This document shows positions 7,278 through 14,584 of a stretch of 31,418 bases of DNA, piece after piece. This DNA comes from JACOVP01 sp964390715 (GTDB taxonomy: Archaea > Nanobdellota > Nanobdellia > SCGC-AAA011-G17 > UBA489). The position numbers were made by a program, and so were the translations under genes. The first letter of the stretch is position 1. Every line of letters begins with the position of its first letter. Below the pieces are notes generated by a model that was not told where the DNA came from, did no database searches, and saw only the letters and a program-made list of their open reading frames with translations. The stretch lies in the NCBI GenBank assembly GCA_964390715.1, contig CAYMIM010000007.1:1-31418 (forward strand), given 5' to 3'.

Positions 7278-7601
7278 TTAATTATCGCTCGCAACATCAT
7301 ACAAAGCACGCAACGCAACGATCGCTGCAGCTGGCGCAACAAAGACAACAACATTACTTACATAAGGCGCCAATGCACTCCATACTGTATTAAGCCCTTG
7401 GGCACTGACTAAAAAAGCAATTGCCGCTACCAAGAACAGGTGAGCTTCTTTGCCTGTGACATTTAAGAGACCCACAATCAATCCCAATACCGCTAATACC
7501 CAGATAGTTGTTTCGCCCGCTCCTATAAAGCCCATCACTACCGCGATGATGAGACCGAGCACAAACGCCCAACTTCCTACTTTTTGCATCATTTCAGCCA
7601 T
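7278..7601 (-). CDS. Small multi-pass membrane protein
   Basis: A 107-aa, almost entirely hydrophobic protein with about four predicted membrane helices: near residues 9-27 (WAFVLGLIIAVVMGFIGAG), 32-47, 53-70 and 80-100. Charged residues are confined to the ends and to one loop (TGKEAH). Small proteins of this look are common in DPANN genomes, but I know no assigned function. A G-run (GGGGGT) 7 nt before the ATG at 7601 on the minus strand supports this start over the Met four codons later. It could be a stress or envelope protein; the sequence gives no enzyme motif. Confidence 0.75.
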   Translation of the reverse strand: MAEMMQKVGSWAFVLGLIIAVVMGFIGAGETTIWVLAVLGLIVGLLNVTGKEAHLFLVAAIAFLVSAQGLNTVWSALAPYVSNVVVFVAPAAAIVALRALYDVASDN

Positions 7602-7739
7602 GTGTTCTACCCCCGTAGATTTTTTTACAAATAATTACTCTGAATTCTCTAAGATGCTCTCTTTAAAAAAGGTTGTGGTTTTTGTCCTCACTGTAGAATA
7701 ACCAAACTTATTTAAAAGGCTCATTTCTGAGATTATTTC

Positions 7740-8501
7740 ATGAACAAAGTTTCCACAACATACAAAGATCCCGATGCGCGTTACTTCGTTTTTGAAGGAG
7801 CAGATGGTACTGGAAAAACTACACAGGCAGGTATGCTTGCAAAGCATCTCGAAAGTCTCTTGGGTACAGAGCGTGTTCTTTTAACATCACAACCATGGCT
7901 TGAAGGTAGATATGGACGTTTTATTTCAAAACTTTTACCCAGAAAATCTCATTTGAAAGGTGCAGAATTATTGCAATTGTATGTGGATAATTGTATGCAT
8001 CATTTAACAAATATAGTAATTCCTGCTTTGGAACAGGGCAAAGTTGTTGTGCAGGATCAAAGTTATTATAGAACTCTCGCTTACCAAAGCACCCAAGGTA
8101 CATCCATTGAAAGCATTGTTGTAGCACATAAAGACATGGAAGTTGCTGATCAAGTGTTTATTCTTCGGAGATCTGGAATACCCGATGAGCAACGCGAGAT
8201 TGCAGAGCATTTCAACCAAATGGGAACTTGCTTTCCTGAACATCCTCTCTCTTTTATTGATGTAGAAGGCACTGCATATGAAGTACATGGTCTGGTTAAA
8301 CAAGTACTCCAATCAGACGTGAAGCATCTTCTTTCCACTATACCTTTGTTAGTCGTTCAAAATAGAATTTTTGATGCTTTGCAAAAATCTGGTCGTGGTG
8401 GCGTTATGAGAGAAGTCGCGAAATGGCGAGGCGATGATAGGTATGGTATTATTATTCACCAGGTCGCTTGCATCTTGGGTCAGCATGGTTTGTCTCCCTA
8501 A
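7740..8501 (+). CDS. tmk: Thymidylate kinase-like P-loop kinase
   Basis: A 253-aa kinase with the thymidylate kinase P-loop FEGADGTGKTTQ (about residues 18-29), which would transfer phosphate from ATP to dTMP. The second family motif, normally DR(Y/H), appears as QDQSYYRTLAYQ: the SxxxAYQ part is kept but the Arg is Gln. The protein is longer than typical dTMP kinases (about 200-215 aa), with extra sequence after the core. A TATA element (CTTATTTAAAAG at 7707-7718) 28 bp before the ATG supports the start and a leaderless mRNA. It may be the cell's dTMP kinase or a divergent deoxynucleoside monophosphate kinase; the Arg change leaves the substrate in doubt. Confidence 0.75.
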   Translation: MNKVSTTYKDPDARYFVFEGADGTGKTTQAGMLAKHLESLLGTERVLLTSQPWLEGRYGRFISKLLPRKSHLKGAELLQLYVDNCMHHLTNIVIPALEQGKVVVQDQSYYRTLAYQSTQGTSIESIVVAHKDMEVADQVFILRRSGIPDEQREIAEHFNQMGTCFPEHPLSFIDVEGTAYEVHGLVKQVLQSDVKHLLSTIPLLVVQNRIFDALQKSGRGGVMREVAKWRGDDRYGIIIHQVACILGQHGLSP

Positions 8502-8525
8502 GAACACTAAAAATTTTAAGATAAA

Positions 8526-8599
8526 TGAGGCTGCTCGGATTTGAACCGAGATCTCAGCCACCCCATGGCTGAATCGTAACCAGGTTGGACTACAGCCCC
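8526..8599 (-). tRNA. tRNA-Pro (anticodon GGG)
   Basis: Read on the minus strand, a complete cloverleaf of 74 nt without intron. The acceptor stem GGGGCTG pairs with CAGCCTC (one G-U), with discriminator A. The D-arm contains AACCTGGTTA, the anticodon stem CAGCC/GGCTG encloses loop ATGGGGT with anticodon GGG, and the T-arm is CTCGG-TTCAAAT-CCGAG. CCA is not encoded. The 5' end lies only 6 bp after the hepT stop. A TATA-like element (8632-8640 on the minus strand) inside the hepT 3' end could give an independent start. Confidence 0.95.
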
Positions 8600-8605
8600 G
8601 CGCTT

Positions 8606-9016
8606 TTATTTTAGTATTGCCTGAATTCTTTCTATAAAAGCGTTTACATCTTTCTCGAGCGCTTCTGTAATCGCCTCAAAGATTATTTCATCATCGACAT
8701 CCCCATATTGATGCGCTATGATGTTTTTCATTCCTTTCGCGTTCTTGAGTCTTTTTGTGAGATCTTCGTCAATGATTTTGTTTTCATGAAGAATAGTAAA
8801 CGCGCTACTGTCATCCTCAGGTATCCTTAATTTCTTCATTTTTATGGTTAAGAAGGCCATATCAGTTACCGCCTCAACTATCTTCTCCACATATCTCTCA
8901 CAAGCAGCTTTCTTTTCCAAGTTTGCCTCGTATTCTCGCAGATTTTCTGGAGCTATTTCTTGCAGCTCTTGTAAATAGCGCTCTACCTCGTTTATTTTGT
9001 CTGTTATTCTGCTCAC
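8606..9016 (-). CDS. hepT: HepT-like HEPN ribonuclease toxin
   Basis: A 136-aa all-helical DUF86/HepT-type HEPN protein. HepT toxins cleave RNA through an Arg-x4-6-His-x-Tyr motif; here the site reads KNIIAHQY (about residues 97-104), with Lys in place of the Arg and the His and Tyr kept. It follows the MntA-like nucleotidyltransferase gene with a 4-bp ATGA overlap, the standard MntA-HepT arrangement, in which MntA adds AMP to the HepT tyrosine and silences it. The Arg-to-Lys change may weaken or abolish nuclease activity, though His and Tyr retention leaves regulation possible. tRNA-Pro begins 6 bp after the stop. Confidence 0.85.
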   Translation of the reverse strand: MSRITDKINEVERYLQELQEIAPENLREYEANLEKKAACERYVEKIVEAVTDMAFLTIKMKKLRIPEDDSSAFTILHENKIIDEDLTKRLKNAKGMKNIIAHQYGDVDDEIIFEAITEALEKDVNAFIERIQAILK

Positions 9017-9618
9017 GCTTCTACTCCAAATGTATGCCGCATCCTGATAAAATAATCATCGTCTTTCAGATATTGGATGGAGAATTGTAGAGAGTCATGC
9101 TCTTTCCCGTAATAAAGAACTTTATGATTTCTCGCGATCGTCCTCTTAATTTTTTGTGGGAGCGTGTTAAATACCTGTATATCTATTTTTTCCGAAAGCT
9201 GACCTGAGATTCTTATTCTGAACGCAGTCGCTTCTTTTACAGAGATATCTTTCTTGAAAACCACGCAGATATCAATGTCAGAACGTTGGGTGAAAGAATT
9301 GTCCGCGAACGATCCAAAGAGAAGGATTGCCTTGATACTGTCATGTGTTTCATCTTGAAGTATGATATCTACCACTTTGGCGATGAGATTTTTATTTTCC
9401 TGATTTTTCTTTAACGCGAATTCTTCCTGGAACACCGCCAATTCTTTAACACATTCTAATTTTGGCTTTATGTCTCTGCTGAGCCTATTTCTTTCTGATT
9501 GCGTCAAAGACATGCCCGCTAGTTGCTTTTTCATGATCTCTATTTCCCTTTTCCCAAATAACTTTCTTATTTTTCTTTCATCCTGTAGGAATGTTGTTAG
9601 TAACATAATAACCTTCAT
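9013..9618 (-). CDS. mntA: MntA-like nucleotidyltransferase antitoxin
   Basis: A 201-aa protein with a minimal nucleotidyltransferase domain: GSFADNSFTQRSDID (GS, ten residues, D-x-D) gives the metal-binding aspartates, and a third acidic position follows in EKIDIQVF. In MntA-HepT systems this enzyme AMPylates the HEPN toxin at Tyr to neutralise it. The first 75 or so residues are a charged helical extension (ERNRLSRDIKPKLE) longer than in minimal MNT proteins; its role is unclear. The TGA overlaps the hepT ATG by 4 bp, so the two are translated together. A 7-bp inverted repeat next to the promoter (9628-9649) suggests autoregulation. Confidence 0.85.
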   Translation of the reverse strand: MKVIMLLTTFLQDERKIRKLFGKREIEIMKKQLAGMSLTQSERNRLSRDIKPKLECVKELAVFQEEFALKKNQENKNLIAKVVDIILQDETHDSIKAILLFGSFADNSFTQRSDIDICVVFKKDISVKEATAFRIRISGQLSEKIDIQVFNTLPQKIKRTIARNHKVLYYGKEHDSLQFSIQYLKDDDYFIRMRHTFGVEA

Positions 9619-9627
9619 TATGATTAT

Positions 9628-9656
9628 TATAACCTAAATTCTGGTTATATTTAAAT
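9628..9656 (-). promoter_or_regulatory. Promoter with operator-like dyad before mntA-hepT
   Basis: TATAACC (9628-9634) and GGTTATA (9643-9649) form a 7-bp inverted repeat with an 8-bp spacer. On the minus strand it overlaps the start-proximal side of an AT-rich TATA-like stretch (9647-9656), between that box and the ATG at 9618. A protein bound here would block transcription, as expected for autoregulation of a toxin-antitoxin operon. Confidence 0.45.
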
Positions 9657-9700
9657 CTTTCGCTATGCATTCTAGCAAGAACCTTCCTATTACCTTATCT

Positions 9701-10372
9701 TTATCGTTTGAACCAATGCTTCATTTTTTCTAGCGGTGTGTGTGGAGGTCTTGACTCTTGCTGCATACCAGCGCCTGTCGCTTTCTCCAAGACTTCACCG
9801 ACTTTAGCACCATATTTGCTCAAAGGGAAGAAAGATTTTTCCACTATGGTTTTTCCATGCTCTTCGAAGAATGTGACACGATCCACAGGAATTCTGTCTA
9901 ACCCCTGCTCAATCTGATCTCCATAGCCGATGGTAATAATCATTTCTGGCGTGATATTGTCTGGTATCTTGAGAATTTTTGCCAAGGCATACTCATCAAA
10001 CGAGCCTACCCAACAGCTATGCAACCCAACATCCGCAGCTTTTACCATAATATTCTGACCAGCGATTGCGCACGCTTGCGAGGCATAGAGTTTTCCTTTT
10101 CTCGAGAACATGTCAGTGACTTTTTTGACATCATTACAGACGACGATATGCACTGGAGCGCCACGCATCCACTCTTGACGATGACAAGCAGAGGCAATTT
10201 CATTGCGTTTTTGCTGATCACGGACTACAATAAAGTTCCAATTTTGCAAGTTTCCCGCGGAAGGAGCATAAGTTCCAGCCTTGAGCATCTCGCCAATCAA
10301 TTCAATAGGCACTGGCTTTTCCAGATAGGATTTGCAGCTTCTCTTTTCCACCAAACACCTCTCGAGATCCAT
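9701..10372 (-). CDS. Nitroreductase-family FMN oxidoreductase
   Basis: A 223-aa nitroreductase-family protein with the N-terminal EKRSCKSYLEKPVP (the RRS-R-F/Y motif for FMN phosphate binding, slightly divergent), the APSAGNLQNWNFIVV segment (usually PSxxNxQPW) and the C-terminal IITIGYGDQ. Such enzymes use NAD(P)H and FMN to reduce nitro compounds, quinones or other acceptors as homodimers; the natural substrate here is unknown. After the core, about 45 extra residues (KSFFPLSKYGAKVGEVLEKA and onward) form a helical, basic tail. A TATA box (10395-10403, minus strand) is centred 27 bp before the ATG, supporting a leaderless start. The gene is monocistronic. Confidence 0.9.
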   Translation of the reverse strand: MDLERCLVEKRSCKSYLEKPVPIELIGEMLKAGTYAPSAGNLQNWNFIVVRDQQKRNEIASACHRQEWMRGAPVHIVVCNDVKKVTDMFSRKGKLYASQACAIAGQNIMVKAADVGLHSCWVGSFDEYALAKILKIPDNITPEMIITIGYGDQIEQGLDRIPVDRVTFFEEHGKTIVEKSFFPLSKYGAKVGEVLEKATGAGMQQESRPPHTPLEKMKHWFKR

Positions 10373-10435
10373 AGTACATACTCTTTTTGTCGTGGTATAA
10401 AAAGATTGTTATTTATTCGCGGTTATGACACTATT

Positions 10436-10445
10436 CTTATATAGG
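10436..10445 (+). promoter_or_regulatory. TATA box of the Cys-rich protein gene at 10466
   Basis: CTTATATAGG is centred 25 bp before the ATG at 10466, fixing that start and predicting a leaderless mRNA. Confidence 0.6.
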
Positions 10446-10465
10446 AGCAGAGTTTCTTCTTCATC

Positions 10466-10801
10466 ATGGGAAAACAAACTAGGGCGCATCATCATCTCTT
10501 CTTTCTAGTTGTTTTGATTATCTTGCTCTTAGCGTTTTTCGCCTCTGGCATGCATAACGGATTACCTCCTCCACAAAAGCCAGAGATTCAACATCTGTAC
10601 AAAACGCCCTACCGTTTCACGCAACCACAACCATCGAAAGATCCTCCTGGAAATATCATGTTTGGACAAGAATGTGGCAAACCCGGAGCAAGCAAAGATC
10701 TGTTGGACTGCCAAGGGAAAGAAGGTTATGGCTATTGCATGTCTGGTTATCGATGCAGGCAAACCGGATTTCGCTTCCAAGATAAGTGTTTGTGTAGGTA
10801 A
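10466..10801 (+). CDS. Small membrane-anchored secreted Cys-rich protein
   Basis: A 111-aa protein. Residues 1-10 are basic, residues 11-27 form one hydrophobic helix (LFFLVVLIILLLAFFASG), a Pro-rich linker follows (LPPPQKPE), and the last 45 residues hold six cysteines ending in YRC, KCLCR. The layout is an N-terminal anchor with an extracellular, probably disulfide-bonded small domain. The spacing (C-x8-C-x8-C-x4-C-x9-C-x-C) resembles the C-terminal end of the 152-aa protein at 15228 (YC-x4-CLC), so both may belong to one secreted family. No enzyme motif is visible. A TATA box 25 bp upstream supports the start. Confidence 0.7.
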   Translation: MGKQTRAHHHLFFLVVLIILLLAFFASGMHNGLPPPQKPEIQHLYKTPYRFTQPQPSKDPPGNIMFGQECGKPGASKDLLDCQGKEGYGYCMSGYRCRQTGFRFQDKCLCR

Positions 10802-10809
10802 GAGCAAAA

Positions 10810-10820
10810 CTATATATAAC
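10810..10820 (+). promoter_or_regulatory. TATA box of the DNA ligase gene
   Basis: CTATATATAAC is centred 26 bp before the ligase ATG at 10841, and just after the stop of the preceding gene. Ligase is thus expected to have its own leaderless transcript. Confidence 0.6.
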
Positions 10821-10840
10821 TCTTTTCTTATTCTTTTTCC

Positions 10841-12532
10841 ATGCAGTATCAAACTTTAGTAGACCTCTATCTTAGCTTGGAAAAAACCACAAAACACCTA
10901 GAAAAAACTAAACTGATCGCTGACTTTCTCAAAAAAGTTCCTATCACTCTGGTCAAAGATGTCGTTTATTTGGTGCAGGGAAAAGTATTTCCTCCGTGGG
11001 ACGCGCGAAAAATAGGCTTTAGCTCTCGGTCCATGCTGAAAGTCATCAGTGTCGCCTCTGGAACTTCCGCTGAAAAGGTCGAACAACTCTGGAGCAAAAA
11101 AGGAGATCTAGGGATTGTAGCCAGCGAACTCTTAGGCAAGAAAAGTCAATCTACTCTGATCAAGGAAGAATTAACTATGCAGAAAGTGATTGATAATATC
11201 AGAAAGCTAGCGACATTGGAAGGAGTAGGCACGGTTGACAAAAAAATAGGATTAGTCGCAGAATTATTGACGTCTGCTTCTGGCGATGAAGCGCGATTCA
11301 TTACCAGGACTGTGTTAGAAGAATTACGCGTAGGCATTGCCGCAGGCATCTTACGTGATAGCATAGCACAAGCAACAGCGTATCCTATTCCAGAGATTGA
11401 GCATGCCGCAGACATTCTGGCAGATTATGGAGAAGTCGCGAAACTAGCCAAAGAGAATAAACTCAGTGCTGTGCATCTGGAGCCTGGAAGACCCTTGAAC
11501 GCCATGCTCTCTATTTTAGCCAATAATGTCACCCACTCTTTTGAAGAACTGGGAAAACCTGCGCAATTCGAATATAAACTGGATGGCTTTCGCTTGCAAA
11601 TTCATAAACACAAAGACAAGATACTGCTCTTTACTCGACGGATGGAGCAAGTCACCAAACAATTTCCTGAAGTCCTTGCGTATGTCAAAAAATACGTCAA
11701 GGGAGAGAGTTTTATCATTGATTGTGAAGCTGTTGGTTTTGATCCGAAAACTGGCAAGCACTTATCTTTCCAAAATATTTCCCAGAGAATCAAAAGAAAA
11801 TACGACATCGCGCAACTAGCGGAAAAACTACCTGTCGAAGTAAATGTCTTTGATATTATGTACTATGATGGCAAAACTCTGATGGATACGCCGTTGTCAG
11901 AACGAAGAAAACTCTTGGAGAAGATCGTGAAAAATACACCGAAGCAACTCAAGCTCACTAAAAAACTAGTTACTGATTCTCTAGAAGAAGCACAGGAGTT
12001 CTATGATGCATCTCTAGCGAAAGGCAATGAAGGATTGATGATCAAAAAAATTGACTCTTTGTACAGACCAGGACGGTATGTGGGCGGCTGGTGCAAATTA
12101 AAACCTGTACTGGAACCTTTGGATTTAGTGATCGTTGGCGCTTCTACTGGTGAAGGAAAACGAGCAGCAACGCTTTCTTCCTATGTGGTTGCGTGCCAAG
12201 ATGAGGATGGCAATTTACTGGAGGTTGGAAAAGTAAGCACGGGTGTCAAGGAGAAAGCAGAAGAGGGAGTCACGTTTGACGAATTAACGAAGCTCTTGCA
12301 ACCATTAATCACAGAACACAAGGGATGTGATGTTGTAGTAAAACCAAAGATAGTGGTTGAGGTAGCTTATGAAGAAGTGCAAAAAAGTCCGACGTATACT
12401 TCTGGATATGCTTTACGATTTCCGAGATTTAAAAGGCTTAGAGTTGCAGAGAAAACTGTGGATGATATCAACACTTTAGCAGACATAGAACGCATATTTC
12501 ATGCGCAGAAAGGGAAAAAACCAGCGGCATAA
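10841..12532 (+). CDS. lig: ATP-dependent DNA ligase
   Basis: A 563-aa replicative/repair DNA ligase that seals nicks using ATP, of the archaeal/eukaryotic ligase I type. Order: an N-terminal DNA-binding domain (residues 1-215, with VLEELRVGIAAGI and DYGEVA), then the adenylation domain with motif I EYKLDGFR (nucleophile Lys 246), motif III in FDIMYYDG, motif IV EGLMIKK, motif V WCKLKP, and a C-terminal OB-fold. The length matches archaeal homologues (550-600 aa). The C-terminus KGKKPAA is basic and could be flexible, with no clear PIP box. The ATG follows a TATA box by 26 bp. It ends 1 bp from the convergent AbrB-like gene. Confidence 0.96.
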   Translation: MQYQTLVDLYLSLEKTTKHLEKTKLIADFLKKVPITLVKDVVYLVQGKVFPPWDARKIGFSSRSMLKVISVASGTSAEKVEQLWSKKGDLGIVASELLGKKSQSTLIKEELTMQKVIDNIRKLATLEGVGTVDKKIGLVAELLTSASGDEARFITRTVLEELRVGIAAGILRDSIAQATAYPIPEIEHAADILADYGEVAKLAKENKLSAVHLEPGRPLNAMLSILANNVTHSFEELGKPAQFEYKLDGFRLQIHKHKDKILLFTRRMEQVTKQFPEVLAYVKKYVKGESFIIDCEAVGFDPKTGKHLSFQNISQRIKRKYDIAQLAEKLPVEVNVFDIMYYDGKTLMDTPLSERRKLLEKIVKNTPKQLKLTKKLVTDSLEEAQEFYDASLAKGNEGLMIKKIDSLYRPGRYVGGWCKLKPVLEPLDLVIVGASTGEGKRAATLSSYVVACQDEDGNLLEVGKVSTGVKEKAEEGVTFDELTKLLQPLITEHKGCDVVVKPKIVVEVAYEEVQKSPTYTSGYALRFPRFKRLRVAEKTVDDINTLADIERIFHAQKGKKPAA

Positions 12533-12533
12533 G

Positions 12534-12836
12534 TTACTCTACTGGAATCAGTTTTAAACCATCTTTTTCTGGCTTGACTAAGACTTCTTCACCTTTTTTT
12601 AATTTGAAGTATTTTATAATCTCATTGGGAAATCGTATGCCTAATCCTGTACCTATCTCAATAATCTTCACTTCTTTAGCCATTTGCTCTTTGAGCTTAT
12701 TTAACGCTGTATTAAGTGTTTTCTCTTCAGTTATATTAAACCCACAATGCGCGCAGTGCAGAGCATTTACTTCTAGATTATATCCTATGTCGAATGTTGT
12801 TTCCTTCATGGGTATTTTACATTTTGGACATTTCAT
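12534..12836 (-). CDS. Zinc-ribbon/AbrB-type antitoxin-like protein
   Basis: A 100-aa protein with an N-terminal four-Cys zinc ribbon (MKCPKC and, about 25 residues on, HCAHC), a short helix, and a C-terminal SpoVT/AbrB swapped-hairpin domain (VKIIEIGTGLGIRFPNEII, then GEEVLVKPEKDGLKLIP). AbrB-like domains bind DNA as dimers and are common in MazE/VapB-like antitoxins; the ribbon-plus-DNA-binding design recalls MqsA. I place the start at the MKCPKC Met (12836), not at an earlier in-frame codon (12872), because it sits 2 bp after the stop of the upstream gene. It is therefore the second gene of a pair whose first gene looks like a small toxin: toxin first, antitoxin second. Confidence 0.75.
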   Translation of the reverse strand: MKCPKCKIPMKETTFDIGYNLEVNALHCAHCGFNITEEKTLNTALNKLKEQMAKEVKIIEIGTGLGIRFPNEIIKYFKLKKGEEVLVKPEKDGLKLIPVE

Positions 12837-12838
12837 GA

Positions 12839-13084
12839 TTATCGCTCCATTTTGAACGCATTGATTACCCAAATAATCTCGTCGATGGGCTCTTTTTTTA
12901 CGTGCAGCTCAATAACGAATTCCTTGAAATATTTTATGTAAGTGAATCTGTCTTTTCCTTTTCTTTTATTCATTCGTGTTTTCGTCGGAGATAAAATTGC
13001 TTTGACGACTAAATCCCAGTCCACATCACTGTGATATAACAGATAATGACTCGTTGGCTTGATGCTTATTTTACCTATAACCAC
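12839..13084 (-). CDS. Small DUF4258-like putative toxin
   Basis: An 81-aa protein starting at GTG (13084), partner of the downstream zinc-ribbon/AbrB protein, which starts 2 bp after its stop. The middle segment (DWDLVVKAILSPTKTRM, RFTYIKYFKEFVIELHV) follows the pattern of DUF4258/RelE-fold small toxins: a helix predicting WxxVxxxIxxP, a basic loop, then strands. Similarity is judged by eye and moderate; it could also be an MqsR-like RNase. No catalytic set can be asserted. A TATA box (13112-13126, minus strand) and half-site repeats precede it, fitting autoregulation by the AbrB partner. Confidence 0.55.
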   Translation of the reverse strand: MVIGKISIKPTSHYLLYHSDVDWDLVVKAILSPTKTRMNKRKGKDRFTYIKYFKEFVIELHVKKEPIDEIIWVINAFKMER

Positions 13085-13096
13085 TGTTTCTGTAGA

Positions 13097-13126
13097 TATA
13101 CTAAAAAGTATACTTATTTATATACT
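13097..13126 (-). promoter_or_regulatory. Promoter with three TATACT half-sites
   Basis: TATACT (13097-13102), AGTATA (13107-13112) and TATACT (13121-13126) form a perfect 6-bp inverted repeat with a 4-bp spacer plus a third half-site overlapping the TATA box (AGTATATAAATAAGT on the minus strand). They lie just upstream of the DUF4258-like/AbrB operon. Probably the operator of the AbrB-type antitoxin, by position. Confidence 0.45.
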
Positions 13127-13421
13127 TTTCTGTACTCCTACCTCCTTTCATAATATGCTACTAGCAGTTAAGAAAACTATTTGCTTATTCTCTTTTCCTA
13201 TTGTTTTTCCGGAATATTTTACCTTAACTTCGAAAATAAATACTTCTATCACGCATATTTTTCAATAAATTAAGGAGACGGCGAAAATTACATGCACTAC
13301 ACCGGTTTTATGAGTTATTGAAATCATTTTTAACACTTTCAGAATATTTCCTTTGTTTTTGTCTCTCTGTTAGTACAAATCACTACCAATACGTTATAGA
13401 ATATGACGACTGAACAATAAT
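13127..13421. other. AT-rich gap without a supported gene
   Basis: Part of a 465-bp gene-free stretch (13085-13549). The only long frame here (to 13268) is a low-complexity hydrophobic shadow with no promoter. An AAGGAG at 13272 is followed 14 nt later by an ATG, but that frame closes after nine codons. I see no repeat array, tRNA or convincing hairpin. Confidence 0.5.
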
Positions 13422-13433
13422 AATGTTTATATA
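13422..13433 (+). promoter_or_regulatory. TATA box of trmB-like gene (AATGTTTATATA)
   Basis: A 12-mer shared with 1988, 15709 and 30487. The predicted start is near 13455, giving a leader of about 95 nt, unusually long for this window, which contains an operator-like repeat and a Shine-Dalgarno AGGAGGT (13536-13542) 7 nt before the ATG. Confidence 0.6.
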
Positions 13434-13476
13434 CTGGCGGCAAATACTATCACTCTATCATTACTACACAAGGTTG

Positions 13477-13495
13477 AGTACTGCTTGTTAGTACT
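13477..13495 (+). promoter_or_regulatory. Operator-like repeat in the trmB leader
   Basis: AGTACT (13477-13482) and AGTACT (13490-13495) around spacer GCTTGTT give TACT-N7-AGTA. It lies downstream of the TATA box, a position where a bound regulator would repress. The known TrmB motif of Halobacterium, as I recall it, is TACT-N7/8-GAGTA, so autoregulation by the encoded TrmB-family protein is a reasonable inference. Confidence 0.5.
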
Positions 13496-13549
13496 TGTCC
13501 TTACTACGTGAGAAAAAAGAGAGGGTGTTAAACCTAGGAGGTTGCTAGT

Positions 13550-14377
13550 ATGATTGTAAAGGAGGATTTTTTAAATAAGCTCCGCAATCTTTTTGGCCTT
13601 AATCTATATGAAGTTCGCATCTGGACGGCTTTACTTTCCAGAGGTGTTTCTACGGCAGGAGAATTATCGGAAATAGGGAATGTCCCGAGATCTAGAGCAT
13701 ATGATGTTCTTGAAAGTCTTGAGAAGAAAGGCTTTATCATCACGAAATTAGGCAAACCTATCCGTTATATCGCGGTTGAACCTAAAGAAGTCGTTGAACG
13801 CGTCAAGAAATACTTTATCAATGGAGCTCATGTTCGAGTCAAACGCTTAGAAGAACTCCGAGGCGGCGACGTCTTAGGGGAATTGAACACGCTGCACAAA
13901 ACAGGCATTGAGTTCATTGAACCTTCTGACTTATCCGGCGCTATCCGTGGCAGGCATAATATCTACACACATTTAGAGACCATGATTAAAGGAGCTCAAA
14001 AGTCTGTAGTGATTATGACTACCTCAAAAGGATTGATGCGCAAAGTGGAAGCGTTGAAACCTGAGCTCGAACGACTGAAGAAGAAAGGCATCAAGATCAA
14101 GATCGCGGCGCCTATTACCAAAGAAAACGCTTCCGCAGTCCAAGACATCCAGAAGATCGCTGAAGTCAAGCACGCGAAAGATATTGTCGCGCGTTTCTGC
14201 ATCGTTGACGGCAAGGAACTGATGTTCATGGTCTTGAATGACGATGAGGTTCATCCTACCTATGATGTCGGTGTTTGGGTCAATACGCCTTATTTCGCGT
14301 CCGCCATGGAACAGATGTTTGAGAACCACTGGCTAGACATGGATGATGGGAACAAAGTCTTGAACTCACTCAAATAA
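13550..14377 (+). CDS. TrmB-family transcriptional regulator
   Basis: A 275-aa regulator. Residues 5-80 form the TrmB winged helix-turn-helix (LFGLNLYEVRIWTALL, VSTAGELSEIGNVPRSRAYD, VLESLEKKGFI), followed by a helical linker. Residues 120-270 form a phospholipase-D-like sensor fold (IYTHLETMIKGAQKSVVIMT, GIKIKIAAP, ARFCIVDGKELMFMVL) like that in TrmB relatives with sugar-binding or sensor roles; no HxK catalytic pair is seen, so it is not a phospholipase. Family members sense sugars and control central metabolism as activators or repressors. A perfect Shine-Dalgarno 7 nt before the ATG, unlike the leaderless neighbours, fixes the start. Codon choice is somewhat richer in GC third positions than neighbours. 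A T-rich terminator follows directly. Confidence 0.92.
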   Translation: MIVKEDFLNKLRNLFGLNLYEVRIWTALLSRGVSTAGELSEIGNVPRSRAYDVLESLEKKGFIITKLGKPIRYIAVEPKEVVERVKKYFINGAHVRVKRLEELRGGDVLGELNTLHKTGIEFIEPSDLSGAIRGRHNIYTHLETMIKGAQKSVVIMTTSKGLMRKVEALKPELERLKKKGIKIKIAAPITKENASAVQDIQKIAEVKHAKDIVARFCIVDGKELMFMVLNDDEVHPTYDVGVWVNTPYFASAMEQMFENHWLDMDDGNKVLNSLK

Positions 14378-14420
14378 TTTTTTTCTTTTTTATTCCTTTT
14401 TCTTTATTTTTTTATATTTT
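14378..14420 (+). terminator. T-rich terminator of the trmB-like gene
   Basis: Long T-runs begin immediately after the stop, broken by single C or A bases, with no hairpin. This is the usual archaeal termination signal. Confidence 0.6.
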
Positions 14421-14554
14421 TAGTATATGGGCAAGCACTTCTTCTAAAGACACTAACTTTCTGGTGTGAAAAAAGAACGCTTGTACATTGGTTGTAACGC
14501 TAGCACCGCAGTCGTTTTCCCTATATGTGGCAGAAAAAATCTACCTGCCGAAAG

Positions 14555-14565
14555 ACTTATATATC
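14555..14565 (+). promoter_or_regulatory. TATA box of the DUF2683/RelE operon
   Basis: ACTTATATATC is centred 25 bp before the ATG at 14585 and downstream of an earlier in-frame ATG (14525), which it rules out as a start. Confidence 0.6.
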
Positions 14566-14584
14566 ATTAGCTTTTATTAGTTCT

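Noticed and set aside
13059..13268. 69-aa plus-strand frame between the DUF4258-like gene and trmB
   Set aside because: Low-complexity, hydrophobic, overlaps the minus-strand start and promoter, and has no TATA box at the right distance.
14525..14584. Longer N-terminus for the DUF2683 protein
   Set aside because: The upstream Met lies above the TATA box and the added residues do not match the family.
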